From Caldifarciminota bacterium (GTDB lineage Bacteria > Hydrothermota > Hydrothermia > B15-G9 > WFZT01): DNA of 8,388 nt. The stretch's first letter is position 1. Each line of letters opens with the position of its first letter. Shown piece after piece: positions 6,311 through 8,388 of this stretch. The stretch covers positions 1 to 8,388 of the forward strand of contig JALXCE010000046.1 in the NCBI GenBank assembly GCA_026991055.1, written 5' to 3'. The notes beneath the pieces were generated by a model. That model did no database searches. It was given only the letters and a program-made list of their open reading frames with translations, and was not told the origin of the DNA. The position numbers and the translations under genes were made by a program.

Positions 6311-6400
6311 ACCCAAATCCTTCCCCACGCAAAGCGCGGTAAGGAAAATATTTTTGTGTTCCATGCTCCAAAGTGATATTCCAGTTATAGATGTGTGACG
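6311..6400 (+). repeat. Hairpin repeat, copy 3 (degenerate)
   Basis: CCTTCCCCACGC, AAA and GCGCGGTAAGG form a decayed version of the CCCTCC-type hairpin. CCAAAG (6368-6373) follows, then TTATAG and ATGTGTGA (6391-6398). These parts occur in the same order as in copies 1 and 2, but with a shortened interval and broken pairing. It seems to be an eroded relic. Confidence 0.5.
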
Positions 6401-6446
6401 GCTCAAAGCTTGTAGGTTAAATCATTAGAACTCACACACAAAATTT

Positions 6447-6714
6447 CCTCTCCCCGCAAGTATTTAACGCGAGGAGAGGATGAAAGTGAGGGGTTACATC
6501 TGAAAATTTTTCTAATCTACATCCATCAATCTCCCTCTTCTGCTTCTCGGGGGAGGACTGGGGTGAGGGTTTTCATCTCAAACTTTTTTAAGCTTTCAAG
6601 CGGAATGCCCCCTCCCTCACCCTCCCCCGCGCAAAGCGCGGGGGAGGGATTGTTTTTTGAGATTACGGGTAGAGGCAACATCTGAAAATTCTTAAATTCC
6701 AAAGTTGTATACCC
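6447..6714 (+). repeat. Hairpin repeat, copy 4
   Basis: Colinear with 3333-3595 of copy 2. It has the CCTCTCC hairpin (6447-6453 and 6455-6457 with 6469-6471 and 6473-6479) and boxes at 6488-6517, 6565-6600 and 6671-6700, spaced about 77 and 106 bases. The first inter-box hairpin (about 6532-6556) is decayed. The second is a perfect 13-bp stem (6620-6632 with 6636-6648, loop AAA) inside ATCTCAAA (6575-6582) and TTTGAGAT (6656-6663). Similarity ends near 6714 after CCAAAGTTGTATACC. The partner CTTTGG helix strand and the tail are missing, so it is truncated on the HAD-gene side. Confidence 0.78.
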
Positions 6715-6779
6715 TTGGCCCCATCGACTTTCATAAATTTTTGGTATCCGGTCACTGGATTCGGTGGTCCTGGTATCCC

Positions 6780-6785
6780 TATAAT
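6780..6785 (+). promoter_or_regulatory. Possible -10 element of a leaderless HAD transcript
   Basis: An exact TATAAT ends seven bases before the ATG at 6793, which would place initiation at or next to the A of the start codon. No good -35 hexamer is found at 16-18 bases (GGATTC at 17). The lack of a Shine-Dalgarno is consistent with leaderless translation, but a chance match is possible in AT-rich DNA. Confidence 0.35.
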
Positions 6786-6792
6786 TTTACCC

Positions 6793-7452
6793 ATGGTTAT
6801 CACTTTTGATGGAGATGGGACGCTCTGGGATTTTGAGAAGGTCATGAAATATGCCCTCGAAAAAGTGGCCCGGATTATCAGCGAAACGAATACCCAAGTT
6901 TCCATATCAGTTGAAGAAATGATGGAAGATAGAGACAGGGTTGCAAGAGAATACAGCAACCTTTCTCTTTACGAAATACGAAGAAGAGCTTTTTACACCA
7001 CCCTCGATAGAATTGGGATCAAGGATGATGAGTTTGCAGAAAGCCTTTTCTCACATTACCTGAAGTTCAGGCACGAAAAAATCATCCTCTTTGACGATGT
7101 GATACCAGTTTTGAAAGAGATTAAGAAATCACATAAGATTGGCCTTATTACCAATGGCAATACCGGGTTCGAAAGGCACCCAATTGCAAGATTTTTTGAC
7201 TTTGCCATACAGTCAGAAGATGTTGGCTTTGCCAAGCCAGACGTGCGAATCTTTCGTTTAGCGGTCCAAAAAGCAGGGACATCGCGCATCATTCATGTTG
7301 GGGACTCCATTGAAGAGGACTATTTAGGGGCCAAGAATGCTGGCTTTCAGGCCATCTGGCTCAACCGCAAACGTCTCCCAAAGCCAGACTTTGTTGAAAC
7401 GGAGATACACAACCTCTTTGAGCTGCTGGACTTTACTCAGAACCTTTCATAA
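6793..7452 (+). CDS. HAD-superfamily hydrolase (probable phosphatase)
   Basis: From the ATG at 6793 the protein is 219 residues. HAD motif I is FDGDGTLWD, with nucleophile Asp6 and acid/base Asp8. Motif II is LITNGN, the motif III Lys lies in GFAKPDVRIF, and motif IV is HVGDSIEEDYLGAKNAGF. The helical stretch between motifs I and II fits a C1-type cap, as in phosphoglycolate phosphatase, YjjG-type nucleotidase and N-acylneuraminate-9-phosphatase relatives. The substrate cannot be chosen from sequence. The start at 6793 is preferred because family members begin one or two residues before motif I. An upstream in-frame TTG (6715) would add 26 unrelated residues. No Shine-Dalgarno is visible; TATAAT at 6780-6785 lies seven bases before the ATG, compatible with a leaderless message. 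Confidence 0.88.
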   Translation: MVITFDGDGTLWDFEKVMKYALEKVARIISETNTQVSISVEEMMEDRDRVAREYSNLSLYEIRRRAFYTTLDRIGIKDDEFAESLFSHYLKFRHEKIILFDDVIPVLKEIKKSHKIGLITNGNTGFERHPIARFFDFAIQSEDVGFAKPDVRIFRLAVQKAGTSRIIHVGDSIEEDYLGAKNAGFQAIWLNRKRLPKPDFVETEIHNLFELLDFTQNLS

Positions 7453-7484
7453 AAATTCACCGCGTGGGCTTTAAAATTTTCACC

Positions 7485-8388
7485 ATGAAACTGATTGTCC
7501 TGTTTCTGATATTAAGCTTTAACCAGAATGCGATGGGCGAAAATAAAGCCTCGCTCCCAAACTCCCCGCACGCACAAACTACGCAGAGGGAGGAAAGAAA
7601 CGGGAAGATTTCTTCCAAAAAAGCGAGCAATCCTGAGCATTATAGTGATGCGCTTGATTTTGTACTCTCACAGGTAAATGCCACAAAATCCGACCTCGGA
7701 TACTCACCAAGAGGCTACTGGCTCCGATACCCCACCCCCCAGCTAATCCCCAATAAAATCCCTGCTTTTGATGACCTGTTCGCAGAGCCGCTCATGATTT
7801 ATGAATATGCGAGAACCATGGGGAATGTTGCCACTGACTACCTCAGTGACACCCTTTTCAATTCTAAAAACTTTATCCTTCACAGACTCGTCTATTTTTT
7901 AGGAGTTGACCGAAAAATCACAGGTTTCAGAAATTATTCCACAAATCTTCATCCAGTTGTCTGCAAAAAGAGACCCCTTTACAATGCCCTCAGGAGACTT
8001 CGTGAGGTCACCGGTGTGGGCATGAACGACCTGATTTTTGGGGGCACTTACGGCGCTGACTCCATCAAGGGACTTGAGGAAATCCCCCCAGAATACAGAG
8101 AGTCCCTTGCAAAATTGATTCTAAACGTTGTTGATGCCTACAAATGGTGGCAAACTGCTCTGAGAAACACAAAAAGAGATGCTGTGATCAAAATCATCCA
8201 AAATACTGACCCTTCCGTTTACGGTCAGGATAGCAGGTATTATCCGGAATTTGATGATATCTATAAAACCATTGATGAGCACTCGCTCTACTATTCGGCC
8301 ATGAAGCTTGCCGATGCCGGGGAAAAGGCGGCGCGAGAACTCGATTCAATTTCTAAAATAAAACCACCGGGGAGATTTCTCTTCAGAT
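7485..8388 (+). CDS. Secreted protein of unrecognised family, 3' end outside window
   Basis: The frame stays open for 301 codons from ATG 7485 to the window end. The N-terminus MKLIVLFLILSFNQNAMG looks like a cleavable signal peptide with cleavage near residue 18, giving a periplasmic or exported protein. A polar, low-complexity stretch (about 19-50) follows. The rest is mixed charged and aromatic sequence with likely helices, including YSDALDFVLSQVNATKSDLG, RGYWLRYPTPQLIPNKIPAF, EYRESLAKLILNVVDAYKWW and DIYKTIDEHSLYYSAMKLAD. I recognise no domain or catalytic motif. The start is 32 bases after the HAD stop, so cotranscription is likely. No Shine-Dalgarno is evident. An in-frame GTG at 7464 is an alternative start that would still leave a signal peptide. 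Confidence 0.75.
   Translation, partial: MKLIVLFLILSFNQNAMGENKASLPNSPHAQTTQREERNGKISSKKASNPEHYSDALDFVLSQVNATKSDLGYSPRGYWLRYPTPQLIPNKIPAFDDLFAEPLMIYEYARTMGNVATDYLSDTLFNSKNFILHRLVYFLGVDRKITGFRNYSTNLHPVVCKKRPLYNALRRLREVTGVGMNDLIFGGTYGADSIKGLEEIPPEYRESLAKLILNVVDAYKWWQTALRNTKRDAVIKIIQNTDPSVYGQDSRYYPEFDDIYKTIDEHSLYYSAMKLADAGEKAARELDSISKIKPPGRFLFR

Larger units (their letters stand above)
6229..6792. other. 564-base divergent spacer with repeats and promoter-like elements
   Basis: This lies between the protease-like gene (minus) and the HAD gene (plus), so both promoters should be here. It holds the ribosome site and -10-like element of the minus gene (6237-6259), a degenerate repeat copy (6311-6400), a well-preserved copy (6447-6714), then 78 bases to the HAD start containing TATAAT. 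No credible coding sequence is seen. Confidence 0.75.

Noticed and set aside
5737..6342. Several plus-strand open frames opposite the protease-like gene.
   Set aside because: The minus-strand gene has a signal peptide, domain motifs and a ribosome site; the opposite frames have none of these.
6715..6792. TTG at 6715 as the HAD start, adding 26 residues.
   Set aside because: No ribosome site, the added peptide is Gly/Pro-rich and unlike the family, and HAD proteins start just before motif I.
6663..7292. Minus-strand open frames over the HAD gene and its upstream region.
   Set aside because: The plus-strand HAD protein has all four motifs; the opposite frames are shadows.

Overview
The window looks like chromosomal DNA from a bacterium with compact housekeeping genes, lysine- and glutamate-rich proteins and moderate GC. 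No taxonomic marker is present. The hairpin-rich intergenic DNA and the protein style recall uncultured, possibly thermophilic candidate phyla, but that is only an impression. Start sites are mixed: some have strong Shine-Dalgarno sequences, one is a TTG start, and two show no recognisable ribosome binding site.

Layout, left to right. The end of a tandem-domain universal stress protein gene (1-531) is followed by a long perfect palindrome (538-578). Then come ridA (604-978) and buk (975-2051), which overlap by four bases and form an operon. truA (2167-2904) follows with a TTG start. A 955-base gene-free stretch (2905-3859) is packed with diverged hairpin repeats and ends in a second long palindrome (3815-3853). 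On the minus strand lie ilvE (3860-4789), with a textbook sigma70 promoter, and a lipoprotein carrying two retropepsin-like domains plus a PDZ domain (5050-6228). A second gene-free stretch (6229-6792) holds further copies of the same repeat family. On the plus strand again are a HAD-type phosphatase (start probably 6793, end 7452) and a secreted protein of unknown family that runs off the window (7485 onward).

Metabolic links. RidA removes reactive enamine/imine by-products of PLP enzymes, IlvE is a known beneficiary of RidA in enterics, and butyrate-kinase family enzymes can release ATP from branched acyl phosphates. RidA, Buk and IlvE are therefore consistent with branched-chain amino or keto acid metabolism, but ilvE is a separate transcription unit.

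The most unusual content is the repeat family. Eight copies of a short box (consensus near GGGGTTACATCT) are spaced at about 76 and 105 bases and alternate with G+C-rich hairpins. Homologous copies show helix-preserving changes, an apparent inversion of one hairpin loop, and conserved four-tract G-quadruplex motifs. Together these suggest a structured RNA or a palindromic mobile element rather than random spacer.
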